The notes: a model not told the origin generated them from the letters alone. Shown: positions 27,237 to 38,656, numbered from the stretch's first letter. The stretch is 64,000 bases of DNA from an uncultured Clostridia bacterium (GCA_947628085.1 CANQYM010000007.1:40961-104960); one strand, 5' to 3'. Program-made: numbers and translations.

Positions 27237-27265
27237 TTGATTTTTTGGGAACTTTAAGGTATAAT
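27237..27265 (+). promoter_or_regulatory. Promoter of trpS-obgE
   Basis: TTGATT (27237-27242) and TATAAT (27260-27265) with a 17-bp spacer. No T-box leader precedes trpS: the leader is under 40 nt. Confidence 0.75.
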
Positions 27266-27302
27266 ATTAAAGTATTTTAAATTGTGGAAGAGGGAAAAAA
27301 TT

Positions 27303-29601
<2,299 letters not shown>

Positions 29602-29602
29602 A

Positions 29603-30961
29603 ATGAGAGAAATAGTAGAAGATTTATTTAAAATATATGTATCTGCAATAGATAGCAATACCGGTAAAATTATACAAAACATAAATGAAAAATATACACT
29701 TATAGATAAATCTATGATTTCAACATATTTATACTTTAAAATATTAAACAACTTAAAAATTGAAAATGAAGATTCAAAAACTGTTTTAATGAACTATTTA
29801 GTAAAACAAGTTATTTATGGAGAAACAGGAAATTTAAGTTTAGAAATTTCTGATAATTCTAGAAAAGAATTATATGATGAAATTATAAATAAATTAATAA
29901 TAGAGCAATTTGAATATAAAAATAGAATTTTAAAATGCTTGAAATATAATTATGTTCAAATGGATAACAACATATATTGTGATTTATTAGAATTTTGCGA
30001 AAAAATTGCAGAATATTATATTCTAGATAAGTTTGTTAGAAGAGGCAATCAAGAAGCAAAAGAATTAATGGCACAAGAAAAAAATAAATTTAAAATTAAT
30101 AAAAAGAATATAAAAAATAAAATTAAAGAAATTTGTAAAGCAAAAAGCAAAACTGAAAATAATGCTGAAGAAGCTGAAAAAAGTAAAAAAGCTATAGATG
30201 AAAATATTGAAAAAATAGAAAAAGAAAAACTAAACATATTAAACTTAATATTAAAAAATAAATTTAAAAACACAGAATATTATAATTTAATTCAAGTATC
30301 ATTAAAATTAAAAGATGTTTATAGATATTCTACTTTAACAAGTGTGGTTCCTGAAGATGTGCTTTTTCACCAATATAGTATGACTTTAGTTAATATGACT
30401 TTAGCAGATTATATGATTAAAGATGGTGAAAATATAGATAAATATGAACTAGTTAAAAAGTGCTTATTTCATGACTTTAGTGAATATAAAGGAAATGAAA
30501 TTGTGGCACAAATAAAAGTTTATAGTGATGAAACAAAGAAAATGTTTGCTGAAATAGAAGAAAAAGATGAGCAAGAATTAAAGGCGCTTTTAGGAGAAGA
30601 CTTATACATAATTATTAAAGAATATAAAAAAGGTAAAGAGGGCTACATTGCAGAAATAATAGATAAATTTACTGGAATGATGAAACTTTGGGTAGAAGCT
30701 GGATATATGAACAACTATACATACATAAAATCAGTTTGCTCTGTTTATCAAGAAAGGTTTAAAAAATTTAATGATACTTCTAGAATTGATGATTTTAAAG
30801 ATAAACTATTTTTGCAAAAATTATTAAAAGAAATTTTTATTTATATAAAAGAAAATTTAATAAATTTAGACCCAAGAATTTTAACAAGATACTTTACAAG
30901 TGCTGAAATAAAGAGCTTTAAGAAGGAATTGAAATCTTTGAAGAAAAAAGAAATAATATAA
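29603..30961 (+). CDS. HD-domain protein (YfbR-like)
   Basis: A 452-residue protein. Residues about 150-215 are a Lys/Glu-rich coiled region; the second half contains HQYSMTLVNMTLADYMI and then CLFHDFSEYKGNEIVAQIK, the His...HD metal-binding pattern of HD phosphohydrolases of the YfbR type (nucleotide dephosphorylation). The N-terminal 150 residues may be a second HD-like helical region without the metal ligands. The start at 29603 lies one base after the obgE stop and lacks a clear ribosome site, so it is likely coupled to obgE. Confidence 0.7.
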   Translation: MREIVEDLFKIYVSAIDSNTGKIIQNINEKYTLIDKSMISTYLYFKILNNLKIENEDSKTVLMNYLVKQVIYGETGNLSLEISDNSRKELYDEIINKLIIEQFEYKNRILKCLKYNYVQMDNNIYCDLLEFCEKIAEYYILDKFVRRGNQEAKELMAQEKNKFKINKKNIKNKIKEICKAKSKTENNAEEAEKSKKAIDENIEKIEKEKLNILNLILKNKFKNTEYYNLIQVSLKLKDVYRYSTLTSVVPEDVLFHQYSMTLVNMTLADYMIKDGENIDKYELVKKCLFHDFSEYKGNEIVAQIKVYSDETKKMFAEIEEKDEQELKALLGEDLYIIIKEYKKGKEGYIAEIIDKFTGMMKLWVEAGYMNNYTYIKSVCSVYQERFKKFNDTSRIDDFKDKLFLQKLLKEIFIYIKENLINLDPRILTRYFTSAEIKSFKKELKSLKKKEII

Positions 30962-30976
30962 AAATAAAACTTTTGT

Positions 30977-31031
30977 TTGACAAATCAAATGTTTTGTGAT
31001 AACATCTCTATAATAAAAAGAACGGAAGTTC
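30977..31031 (+). promoter_or_regulatory. lexA promoter with SOS box
   Basis: TTGACA (30977-30982) and TAACAT (31000-31005) with a 17-bp spacer. A perfect Firmicutes-type LexA box, GAAC-GGAA-GTTC, lies at 31020-31031 just downstream, so lexA should repress itself. Confidence 0.85.
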
Positions 31032-31055
31032 TATAAAAAGAAATGGGGTTATGTG

Positions 31056-31712
31056 ATGAGAAAAAAAGATCCAAATAGTTTAAATAAAAGAGAAAAAGCA
31101 ATTTTAAAATTTATTGAAAAACAAATTAGCACAAATGGTTATCCACCATCTGTAAGAGAAATTGGAAAAGCAGTAGATTTAAAATCAACTGCAACTGTTC
31201 ATGGATATATAGCTTCTTTAGAGAAAAAAGGATATATCAAAAAGGAAAGTCAAAAAGGTAGAACTCTTAAACTACTAAAAGGTGGAGCTATGGAAGGAGA
31301 GCAAATTGCTTTCGATAAACAAGCATACTCTAGTAGAGAAATGGTAGATGTACCAGTAATTGGAAAAATTACAGCAGGAGAACCAATTCTAGCTGTTGAA
31401 AATATTACCGATACTTTCCCAATTCCATTAGACTTTGTTGGAACAGGTGAGAGCTTCATGCTTACTGTTAGAGGAGAAAGTATGATAGAAGCTGGTATTT
31501 TAGATGGAGACTACATTCTAGTTAGAAAACAAAATACAGCAAACAATGGAGAAATAGTTGTAGCCTTAATAGGAGAAGAAGCAACAGTTAAAACTTTTTA
31601 TAAAGAAAAAGACCACATTAGATTACAACCAGAAAATTCAACAATGGACCCAATAATAGTTCCAACTTGTGAAATTTTAGGAAAAGTATCAGGAGTATTT
31701 AGAAAAATATAA
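31056..31712 (+). CDS. lexA: LexA repressor
   Basis: A 218-residue protein with the winged helix [53 protein letters not shown] and a C-terminal S24 peptidase domain. The cleavage site is in GKITAGEP (Ala-Gly); the catalytic Ser is in [15 protein letters not shown] and the Lys in [17 protein letters not shown]. It represses SOS genes until RecA filaments trigger self-cleavage. The SOS box just upstream supports autoregulation. Confidence 0.96.
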   Translation: MRKKDPNSLNKREKAILKFIEKQISTNGYPPSVREIGKAVDLKSTATVHGYIASLEKKGYIKKESQKGRTLKLLKGGAMEGEQIAFDKQAYSSREMVDVPVIGKITAGEPILAVENITDTFPIPLDFVGTGESFMLTVRGESMIEAGILDGDYILVRKQNTANNGEIVVALIGEEATVKTFYKEKDHIRLQPENSTMDPIIVPTCEILGKVSGVFRKI

Positions 31713-31796
31713 ACCAGTAAAATATAAACCAGTAAAATATAATGTAAAGTATAGGTTAGTAAAAATTGAAAATACTAGCAAAAATATTCAAAAAAT

Positions 31797-31840
31797 AAAA
31801 AAGGGGCTTTTAAACTTATAAGTTTAAAAGCCTTTTTAAT
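31797..31840. terminator. Terminator of lexA
   Basis: AAAAAGGGGCTTTTAAACTT pairs with a matching downstream arm ending AAAAGCCTTTTT, with a T run after it. Confidence 0.85.
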
Positions 31841-31907
31841 AATATATTAAACTTCTATGTTAAATAGTTCACTATTTTCATTTTTAAAGTCATTCTTAAT
31901 TTTATAA

Positions 31908-34247
31908 TTATTTTAATTCCACAATAGTAACTCCCATTTCACCTTCGCCAAAAGTACCAATTCTAAAAGATTTCACGTGTGGGTGAGTTTTTAAAAATTT
32001 ATGAATGCCTTCTCTTAAAGCACCAGTACCTTTTCCATGAACAATTCTAACATTTAGTAAACCAGCTAAATAGCAATTATCTAAATATTTATCTATTTGA
32101 AAACAAGCTTCATCAACATTTTGACCAATAACATTTATTTCTGGAGAAACCGATTTTACTACAAATTCTTTTCTTGAAGAACTATAATTTTTTTCAACTT
32201 TTTTGTTTTTTTTACTATTTATTAGTTCTAAATCTTCTAGATTAAAAAACATTTTTCCAAGACCAAGTTCAACTTGAATTTTGTTTTCTTTAGAAATTGA
32301 AAGAATTTTTCCAACTTGATTTATCTTATTTACAAAAACTTCCATTCCAACAGATAAATCAGATAAATTTAAGCTTTTTTTAGCACTAGATTCTTTGAAA
32401 TCAACATTTAAATTATTTATTTTATCATTTAATTTTTTTCTTAAATTATTTGATTCTTTATTAGTTGAAGAGTTTTCAATTTCCTTAATTATTTCATTTG
32501 CATCTTCTTTTGCAGAAAGAAGAATATTTCTAGCTTCTTGTTTAGCATTATTTATAATTTCTTTTTGCTCTTCTTTTAAATTTGAAAAATCAAATTCTAA
32601 AGATTTCTTTAAATCTGCAACTTCTTTTGAATTCTTTAAGATTTTTTCTTTTTTATATTCTATTTCTTGCTTATCTTTATAAATATTTGTAAGAAGTTCT
32701 TCAATGTTTATTTTTTCTGTTGAAATTAATTTTTTTGCATTTTCAATTATTTCTTCAGAAATTCCAAGTTTCTTACTTATAGAAAATGCATTACTGGTTC
32801 CTGGAACACCAAGTAGCAATTTATATGTTGGAGACAAAGTATTTAAATTAAATTCTACACTGGCATTTTCAAAACCATTATTAACTAAAGCAAAATGTTT
32901 AATTTCTGGATAGTGGGTGGTTGACATAGTTAGGCAATTTATAGAGTTTAATTTTTGCAAAATACTTATTGCTAAACTTGAGCCTTCAATAGGATCTGTA
33001 CCAGAGCCTAGTTCATCTAATAAAACTAAACTATTTTCAGTTACATTATTTAAAATAAAAGCAATGTTTGTTATATGTGATGAAAATGTACTTAATGAAT
33101 CTAAAATACTTTGCTCATCACCAATATCTGCAAAAATATTATCGAAAGCGAAAATTTTACTTCCTTCGCTTGCTGGAATGTGAAGACCACTAAGAGCCAT
33201 TAAAGTTAATAAACCAGCTGTTTTTAAAGTAACAGTTTTACCACCAGTGTTTGGACCAGTAATAATTAAGCTATTATATTCTTCTCCAATAATAATATCA
33301 TTTTTTATAGCTAATGCTTTATCTATTAAAGGATGCCATGCTTGTTTTAAATAAAGCTCTTTTTTATCAGTAATTATTGGCTCTGTGGAATCTATAGAAT
33401 TTGAATATTTAGCTTTAGCAAATATGAAATCAATAATTCCAATTAAATTAACGTTGTTTTCAATATTTGGAATTATATTAAAAAATAAAGATGATAGCTT
33501 TTGTAAAATTTTTTCAATTTCAATGTTTTCTTCATTTTTTAAATTATTTAAATCATTATTTAAATCAAAAACAGAAATGGGCTCAATAAAAACGGTAGAA
33601 CCACTTGAAGAAATGTCATGAATAAATCCTTTTACTTCAGCGCGATATTCATTTTTAACTGGAATAACAAAACGACCAGAACGTATTGTTACAACAGGTT
33701 CTTGAATATATTTAGAATGTAGAAAAGAATTTAATTTTGAACGTATTTCTTGTTCTTTATTTTTAATATTTCTTCTTATATTATTTAATTCTTTTGATGC
33801 ATTATCTGAAACGGTATTCTCATCTATGATTGCAGAAAAGATAGCTTTTTGAGTTGAAGGATTTATATATAAATTATTAAATAATCCTTCTAAATTTACA
33901 AATTCAGACATATCAATTTCTGTAGAGAAAAAGTAATCTTTTAAATCAGAACATAATTTTAAAATATTTGCTAAGTCTAATAATTGCTTTATATTTAAAA
34001 ATAAATTACTATTTAATTTTTTTATATGTTCTGTAGTATTTTCAATTTCACACATAGGAATAGAGCCTTTTCTATATAAAAGAATAGAGGCCTCTGTTGT
34101 TTGCTTTTGAGCTTTTACTATTTCATTTATGGAAGATAGAGGCTTTAAATTATTTGAATAATTTTTACCAATATAAGTAATAGCAAAGCTTTCTAGTATT
34201 TTACAAACTTTATTAAATTCTAATTTTTCTATAGTTTTTAAATTCAT
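31908..34247 (-). CDS. mutS2: MutS2 family ATPase/nuclease
   Basis: A 779-residue protein with the MutS core (Walker A GPNTGGKTVTLKTAGL, Walker B VLLDELGSGTDP, then STHYPEIKHFA), a long Lys/Glu-rich coiled segment (about residues 505-640) and a C-terminal Smr nuclease domain (NVRIVHGKGTGALREGI). It lacks the mismatch-recognition domain of MutS. MutS2 suppresses homologous recombination and rescues collided ribosomes in other Firmicutes. It is encoded on the opposite strand to most of the window. Confidence 0.96.
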   Translation of the reverse strand: MNLKTIEKLEFNKVCKILESFAITYIGKNYSNNLKPLSSINEIVKAQKQTTEASILLYRKGSIPMCEIENTTEHIKKLNSNLFLNIKQLLDLANILKLCSDLKDYFFSTEIDMSEFVNLEGLFNNLYINPSTQKAIFSAIIDENTVSDNASKELNNIRRNIKNKEQEIRSKLNSFLHSKYIQEPVVTIRSGRFVIPVKNEYRAEVKGFIHDISSSGSTVFIEPISVFDLNNDLNNLKNEENIEIEKILQKLSSLFFNIIPNIENNVNLIGIIDFIFAKAKYSNSIDSTEPIITDKKELYLKQAWHPLIDKALAIKNDIIIGEEYNSLIITGPNTGGKTVTLKTAGLLTLMALSGLHIPASEGSKIFAFDNIFADIGDEQSILDSLSTFSSHITNIAFILNNVTENSLVLLDELGSGTDPIEGSSLAISILQKLNSINCLTMSTTHYPEIKHFALVNNGFENASVEFNLNTLSPTYKLLLGVPGTSNAFSISKKLGISEEIIENAKKLISTEKINIEELLTNIYKDKQEIEYKKEKILKNSKEVADLKKSLEFDFSNLKEEQKEIINNAKQEARNILLSAKEDANEIIKEIENSSTNKESNNLRKKLNDKINNLNVDFKESSAKKSLNLSDLSVGMEVFVNKINQVGKILSISKENKIQVELGLGKMFFNLEDLELINSKKNKKVEKNYSSSRKEFVVKSVSPEINVIGQNVDEACFQIDKYLDNCYLAGLLNVRIVHGKGTGALREGIHKFLKTHPHVKSFRIGTFGEGEMGVTIVELK

Positions 34248-34324
34248 AATTATTTCCTTTTACAATTGATATTAATATAATAGCATAAATTAAGCATAAA
34301 TAAAAGAGAATAAGCCATAAAAAA

Positions 34325-34364
34325 CAAGCGCCGGGGATTTACTTTTTAAGGTAAAGCCCCGGCC
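34325..34364 (-). terminator. Terminator of GC-rich unit D
   Basis: GCCGGGG and GCCCCGGC arms extend into TTTAC/GTAAA to give a 13-bp stem with one mismatch; T-rich sequence follows on the minus strand. Confidence 0.85.
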
Positions 34365-34373
34365 TATCCGGTT

Positions 34374-34667
34374 TTAGCACCAAACACTAATTAGGTGGAC
34401 GATGGAGCACATTCCGGAAATGACGAAGATTAGGATTCCTAGGGATGTTATCGGGCAACGTCGGAAAGTTATCTTTTTGTTATACGTCAACACCACATCC
34501 GCGCGTTCGGCAAGCGCAAAGGCGATGGTCCAGAAAAAGGACGAGACGGCAACAGATAACGCCCTGCTTGATTCGGGAAAAGAAATTATGAAGAAGTATC
34601 CCAGAGCAATGCTGAATAAAGTTGCCACAACATAGCGTAGGAGTTTCTTGCTGATTTTAATCTTCAT
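34374..34667 (-). CDS. Small GC-rich membrane protein (unit D)
   Basis: A 97-residue protein with three likely membrane segments (LLRYVVATLFSIALGYFFII, LSVAVSSFFWTIAFALA and SLGILIFVISGMCSIVHLI). I do not recognise a family. The ATG has a TAGGAGGCG site. It is a single-gene unit near 47 percent GC flanked by AT-rich DNA, with its own promoter and terminator. It lies between mutS2 and another GC-rich unit. Confidence 0.65.
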   Translation of the reverse strand: MKIKISKKLLRYVVATLFSIALGYFFIISFPESSRALSVAVSSFFWTIAFALAERADVVLTYNKKITFRRCPITSLGILIFVISGMCSIVHLISVWC

Positions 34668-34818
34668 GTAAAGCGCCTCCTATTGTTCGCACATTGCATA
34701 TGCCATAAAATTAGGAACTAAACCATGTCAACCACCCCCAAAAATTATTGATATCTATTAAAATAGAGCATATAGCTCTTTATAGTATATTGGAATGGAT
34801 TTTTTCTAAATTAGTTGC

Positions 34819-34855
34819 CTTTTGGTATTTTAACACCAAAAGCACAAAAAGTCAA
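34819..34855 (-). promoter_or_regulatory. Promoter of unit D with an overlapping palindrome
   Basis: On the minus strand TTGACT (34850-34855) and TAAAAT (34827-34832) have a 17-bp spacer. CTTTTGGT (34819-34826) and ACCAAAAG (34835-34842) form a perfect inverted repeat centred on the -10 box, a possible operator. A second candidate nearer the gene is TTGACA (34725-34730 on the minus strand) with a poor -10. The rest of 34668-35074 holds no gene. Confidence 0.55.
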
Positions 34856-34955
34856 TTTATGTAAACATTTTAAAAGTAAATATTTAAAAACTTAAAAATG
34901 ATATTAAAAAAATATTAAAGGGAAAATTATTAGAAAAGTGAGATTCATATAAAAA

Positions 34956-34984
34956 TTGATTTATAAACTATTTTTTGGTATAAT
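34956..34984 (+). promoter_or_regulatory. Promoter of GC-rich unit E
   Basis: TTGATT (34956-34961) and TATAAT (34979-34984) with a 17-bp spacer; about 85 nt of leader follow. Confidence 0.75.
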
Positions 34985-35074
34985 ATATATAATCCAATGG
35001 TTGGAGGTAACAGAACAAAGAAATAGAGTTCTGTTAGGACTAGAGCAATCGACGGAAGTAAAGGAGTGTAGATC

Positions 35075-35884
35075 ATGGGTAAGGTTTGCAAGGTTGGTCA
35101 TTTGGAGTACATCCTTAAGAATGAAGGAACTTGCAGGAAGTGCCCCAACTGGAAGAACTGCCCCACATGGAAACGACGGATAAGGAAGTTGCAGGCTCAG
35201 AAAGCCGCGAAGACGGTAATCATCTTGATTTTAGCCATTTTGGTGGTGGCCCTCGGACTGCTGCTGGGGATGCTTTTCAAGACGGTTACTTCCCACATTT
35301 TCGCACCTCAGCCTCACGTGATTTGGCCCGAAGCGAACTTCAAACCTGCTGTAGAGCAGGTTTCGCAGACGCGTGAATTCGAGACGCAGGAGGAGCAGGA
35401 AACATGGGAAATGATCGAAGAACTGATGCCAATACCATCGCTCAGTCCAGAAGGACCTAGTGGTGGTTACTACTATCGACTGAACGCTGATGACATGATG
35501 TGGATTGCTAAGCTCGTTTATGTTGAAGCAGCGGATCTTACCTTCGAGGAGAAGGTGGCAGTTGCAAGTGTAGTGCTAAATCGCTACTACTACGAAGACG
35601 AGCGATTCAATCGAGAGTCTGTGAAGTCAGTGGTCATACAACAAGGACAGTTTAAGAGCGTAATGAATGTTACCCAAGACAACGTAAATTCTGTTCCTGA
35701 ATGCATGAAGGCCGTTCAAGCAGCATGCAAGGGATGGGATCCTACCAGGAAAGAATTCCCGAAAGGTGCGAAGTTTTTTTTCTTCGATACCTTTATTGAC
35801 GGAAACGAAGTTACGAAGCTTCAGGGTACGCACATTTTTACAATCGGAAGACTGCACTTTTCTGAAGACCCAATCGAATACTAG
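35075..35884 (+). CDS. Membrane-anchored SleB-like cell wall hydrolase (unit E)
   Basis: A 269-residue protein. The first 35 residues hold a cysteine/histidine cluster (CKVGHLEYILKNEGTCRKCPNWKNCPTW), then a basic stretch and one membrane segment (TVIILILAILVVALGLLLGMLF). The external part ends in a Hydrolase_2/SleB-type domain: WIAKLVYVEAADLTFEEKVAVASVVLNRYY (catalytic Glu), GQFKSV, CMKAVQAACKGWDPT and a closing IFTIGRLHF. Such enzymes cleave the glycan strands of peptidoglycan. The start has an AAAGGAG site. GC is near 48 percent and the codon choice differs from the host. The cytoplasmic cysteine cluster is unusual for this family. Confidence 0.75.
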   Translation: MGKVCKVGHLEYILKNEGTCRKCPNWKNCPTWKRRIRKLQAQKAAKTVIILILAILVVALGLLLGMLFKTVTSHIFAPQPHVIWPEANFKPAVEQVSQTREFETQEEQETWEMIEELMPIPSLSPEGPSGGYYYRLNADDMMWIAKLVYVEAADLTFEEKVAVASVVLNRYYYEDERFNRESVKSVVIQQGQFKSVMNVTQDNVNSVPECMKAVQAACKGWDPTRKEFPKGAKFFFFDTFIDGNEVTKLQGTHIFTIGRLHFSEDPIEY

Positions 35885-35895
35885 TTCTAAGACGA

Positions 35896-35935
35896 GCGAC
35901 GGAGCCGGGCGAATGCCCAGCACCGTCGCTTGTTA
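35896..35935 (+). terminator. Terminator of GC-rich unit E
   Basis: GCGACGG (35896-35902) pairs with CCGTCGC (35923-35929), with an inner CGGGC/GCCC stem; the T run is weak. Confidence 0.65.
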
Positions 35936-35957
35936 CATATATAAACATATATTAAGT

Positions 35958-35986
35958 TTTACAAGGTAACATAAATATGATATAAT
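35958..35986 (+). promoter_or_regulatory. Promoter of GC-rich unit F
   Basis: TTTACA (35958-35963) and TATAAT (35981-35986) with a 17-bp spacer. Confidence 0.75.
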
Positions 35987-36071
35987 ATATATGTAGCCCT
36001 GCATGCTGATCTCCATGTTGCTTTTTACTTCATGATGATCACAGCAAATAATTTTTTAGGAGGTGTAAACC

Positions 36072-37193
36072 ATGGCTACAAGGACCTTGAAACTAGTAGA
36101 ATTGATGGAAACGGGCTCCATCAAGGTCTACGACGGCATGAAAGCCGTGTTCCCACAGTTCAACCAGACCAACACCATCACAGTAAAAGATGAAGCGAAG
36201 TTCAATGGCACGTTTAGTGTGAATAACTCAACGCTGGCTTTTTACTGGGAAGACACCATGTACGTTTGCCCGTATAGCGATTTCAACATGGCAACTCTGA
36301 CCGACGCAGGATTTGAGCGGAAATTCTACTACGTCCCATTCTCCAATTGCGACTATCCGCAAAAGGAAGAAGACAAGTGGAAAAAGCTTCAGAACCAGGT
36401 AAGACAGGAAAAACAGAAAGAGTATGAGATGGAGTGCATGAAATATTGCATCAGAAAGGGCGTCATGCCCCTCCCTCAAGACATCCTCGACATGTGCTTT
36501 GAAGTACCGTCCACGGGGGTTCCTGTGGAGCACACGTACTACAAAGACCGGATCTATCCACTGCTCATAGGCATCACCTTTGGGCGAAAGGAAATGGAAC
36601 GCTTGGGTCACTTTTCTTGCAACAATGGGATTGTTTCTTTCGTTTATCGAAATGGCAAGACCTATGTTGGCAGAAGTTGGCTCATCTCTGAACTCGAGCA
36701 CTTTGGATATCGCCATGCCGTGATGTTTGTTCCGTTTTCGAATGGAGAAAAAATCACGGATCCGGCTTTGAACGCCAGGTGGCAACAAGTATGCGATAGC
36801 GAAAGACAGTGGAACATCAATAAGGAATACATGATTCACTGCAATGAGAGAGGTATAAAGCCACTCTCTAAGGAAACACTAATCAAGTGCTTCCAGATGC
36901 CAGAGACTGGTGTGCCGGTAAAGCATATCTACTACGAAACGGTGCTGTACCCGTTTTCTAGCAACAAGAGTGTCGACGAAGTCAAGGACCTGTTGGGACA
37001 TTTCGATGTAAACAATGGTATTGTCGTGTTCATTTACCGGGATGGCAAAACCTACGTTACCAAAAGCTGGATTGTTTCCGAGCTTGAAAGCAAGGGATAC
37101 ACAAAGCGCGGAATTTTCGTTCCATTCTCGAATGGAGAGAAAATCACAGATCCTGTTTTGGCAACCAAGTGGGAAGCTGTTTTGAGCAAGTAA
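36072..37193 (+). CDS. GC-rich triple-repeat orphan protein (unit F)
   Basis: A 373-residue soluble protein built from three copies of a domain of about 62 residues, at roughly 46-107, 180-241 and 309-370, joined by helical linkers. The repeat reads GxFxxNNGxxxFxYRxGKTYVxxSWxxSELExxGYxxxxxFVPFSNGEKITDPxLxxxW; repeats 2 and 3 are close, and repeat 1 is degenerate. The linkers also repeat (TGVPVEHTYYKDRIYP and TGVPVKHIYYETVLYP). I recognise no family. The ATG follows TTAGGAGGTG. It has its own promoter and terminator, and neither signal sequence nor membrane segment. Confidence 0.75.
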   Translation: MATRTLKLVELMETGSIKVYDGMKAVFPQFNQTNTITVKDEAKFNGTFSVNNSTLAFYWEDTMYVCPYSDFNMATLTDAGFERKFYYVPFSNCDYPQKEEDKWKKLQNQVRQEKQKEYEMECMKYCIRKGVMPLPQDILDMCFEVPSTGVPVEHTYYKDRIYPLLIGITFGRKEMERLGHFSCNNGIVSFVYRNGKTYVGRSWLISELEHFGYRHAVMFVPFSNGEKITDPALNARWQQVCDSERQWNINKEYMIHCNERGIKPLSKETLIKCFQMPETGVPVKHIYYETVLYPFSSNKSVDEVKDLLGHFDVNNGIVVFIYRDGKTYVTKSWIVSELESKGYTKRGIFVPFSNGEKITDPVLATKWEAVLSK

Positions 37194-37252
37194 CACAAGT
37201 ACGGATGACAACAAAGAGCCATGGACTCTGATAAGCAATGCGCATCAGAGTG

Positions 37253-37290
37253 GTGGGGACTGGAAAACCAGTCCCCACTATTATTTTTTA
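37253..37290 (+). terminator. Terminator of GC-rich unit F
   Basis: GTGGGGACTGG-AAAA-CCAGTCCCCAC, an 11-bp perfect stem followed by a T-rich run. Confidence 0.95.
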
Positions 37291-37364
37291 TTAATAAAGA
37301 ACGACAACTTTTTAAATAGAAAAATGGGAAAAAATGAGAAAATATAAAATGATTTTAAAAAAAT

Positions 37365-37400
37365 AAAAAAGCTAGAAATCTAACGAAATCTAGCTTTTTT
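37365..37400 (-). terminator. Terminator of tRNA-Met
   Basis: AAAAAAGCTAGA pairs with TCTAGCTTTTTT; a T run follows on the minus strand next to the tRNA 3' end. Confidence 0.8.
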
Positions 37401-37403
37401 ATT

Positions 37404-37480
37404 TGGTGCGCCCTCAAGGATTCGAACCTTGGACCAACCGGTTATGAGCCGGTTGCTCTGACCAACTGAGCTAAGGGCGC
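37404..37480 (-). tRNA. tRNA-Met (anticodon CAT, elongator type)
   Basis: The minus strand has acceptor GCGCCCT with its partner and encoded CCA, D-arm GCTCAGTTGGTCAGAGC, loop CTCATAA and T-arm GGTTCGAATCC. The acceptor begins with a G-C pair and the anticodon stem lacks three G-C pairs next to the loop, so it is not initiator. A tRNA-Ile with modified CAT cannot be fully excluded. Confidence 0.9.
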
Positions 37481-37682
37481 ATCTTTTTATTTCTAAGACA
37501 AGACTTATTATAAACGATTGAGATTAATATGTCAAGAGAATTTAAAAAAAATCTTATTTTATTTGATACAACAGTTCTTTAATATAAACTTAAAATAGCA
37601 AAGTTTAATATTGACAAAAATAAATTAAGGTTATAAAGTTGTTTTACAAAATAATAAGGTATATAAGAAATGGAGAATTTTT

Positions 37683-38498
37683 ATGATATTAATAAATGTA
37701 ACGGTAGCTCTGTTTATAATAGGAGTTGTTCTTTTAGGAATAAGTTTAGTAAATAAAAATAAAAAACTTAGAATAGCAGGAATATCAATTTTAATTCTGC
37801 TAGTTATAGGATTTATAGCATTTGTTTTTTATGCACTTTATGAAGAAGATCAAGAAATGATTAATCAATTTGGAAATTGGCACGAAAATACTTTTGACAA
37901 TGCTAATTCTTTTAACAATGTAAATAATGAATTACCAGTTGAATATTCAGGAATAGTTCAAAATATTGGAAATTCTTCAATTGAATGTGGACCGCTTAAA
38001 TCATATTTAACAAATTTAATTTCATTAAATGAAGAAACAAAAATTTTAAATTATTTAACTAATAAAGAAATGAATTTAGAGGATATAAAGCAAGGAGACT
38101 GCATTAAAATAATAGGAAACAAGTTAGAACCAGACAACGATTTAGAAAAAATTTATGCTCAAGAAATATGTGTTTATACAAAAAACGAAATAAAAAATGA
38201 GGCTGGAAAATATATAGTAGATACTTATAGAATAGATGACTCAAGTATTAGCTATTTTAATGTAGATTCATCTGGAGAAGGATATATAATTTGTGAAATA
38301 AATGTAGAAAATTTTTCTTATCCAATAAAATTAAATGTTAACAAATCTACAGAAACATTTTTAGGATACTCAATGCATTTACAATCTAACTATGGCTATA
38401 TACCACATGAAATGTGCTGGATTACAATGGACACAAAAGTAGAAGACATAGATAATATAGAAGGACATGTAAAAATGATTGAATATATAGCAGATTAA
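37683..38498 (+). CDS. Unknown two-TM membrane protein
   Basis: A 271-residue protein with two N-terminal membrane segments (residues about 5-22 and 29-52) and an external or cytoplasmic part of about 215 residues. Residues about 85-170 (VEYSGIVQNIGNSSIE ... ETKILNYL ... DIKQGDCIKIIGN ... IYAQEICVY) have the strand pattern of a small OB-like barrel; this is only a pattern-based inference. I do not recognise the family. The ATG follows ATGGAGAA. Confidence 0.55.
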   Translation: MILINVTVALFIIGVVLLGISLVNKNKKLRIAGISILILLVIGFIAFVFYALYEEDQEMINQFGNWHENTFDNANSFNNVNNELPVEYSGIVQNIGNSSIECGPLKSYLTNLISLNEETKILNYLTNKEMNLEDIKQGDCIKIIGNKLEPDNDLEKIYAQEICVYTKNEIKNEAGKYIVDTYRIDDSSISYFNVDSSGEGYIICEINVENFSYPIKLNVNKSTETFLGYSMHLQSNYGYIPHEMCWITMDTKVEDIDNIEGHVKMIEYIAD

Positions 38499-38543
38499 AC
38501 TTGCATTAGTATGATATTTAAAAATTAAAGTAAATATATAAGA

Positions 38544-38596
38544 TTATCGAAAAACGATAAAAAAATATTGACAAACGAAAAATAAAGTGATATATT
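38544..38596 (+). promoter_or_regulatory. Promoter and likely operator of the DUF2975/XRE operon
   Basis: TTGACA (38568-38573) and TATATT (38591-38596) with a 17-bp spacer. A perfect inverted repeat TTATCG-N5-CGATAA sits at 38544-38560 just upstream of the -35 box, a plausible site for the XRE regulator encoded in the operon. Confidence 0.65.
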
Positions 38597-38656
38597 TTTC
38601 CCATAAAGTTTATAATTATAATTTTATAAAAAATATAGAAGAAAAGAGGAGTAGAA

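Noticed and set aside
34325..37290. Prophage or genomic island
   Set aside because: Three GC-rich units are close together here, but there is no integrase, structural phage gene or attachment-site pair, and each unit is self-contained.
37404..37480. Initiator tRNA-Met
   Set aside because: The acceptor starts with a G-C pair and the three consecutive G-C pairs next to the anticodon loop are absent, so an elongator tRNA is the better call.
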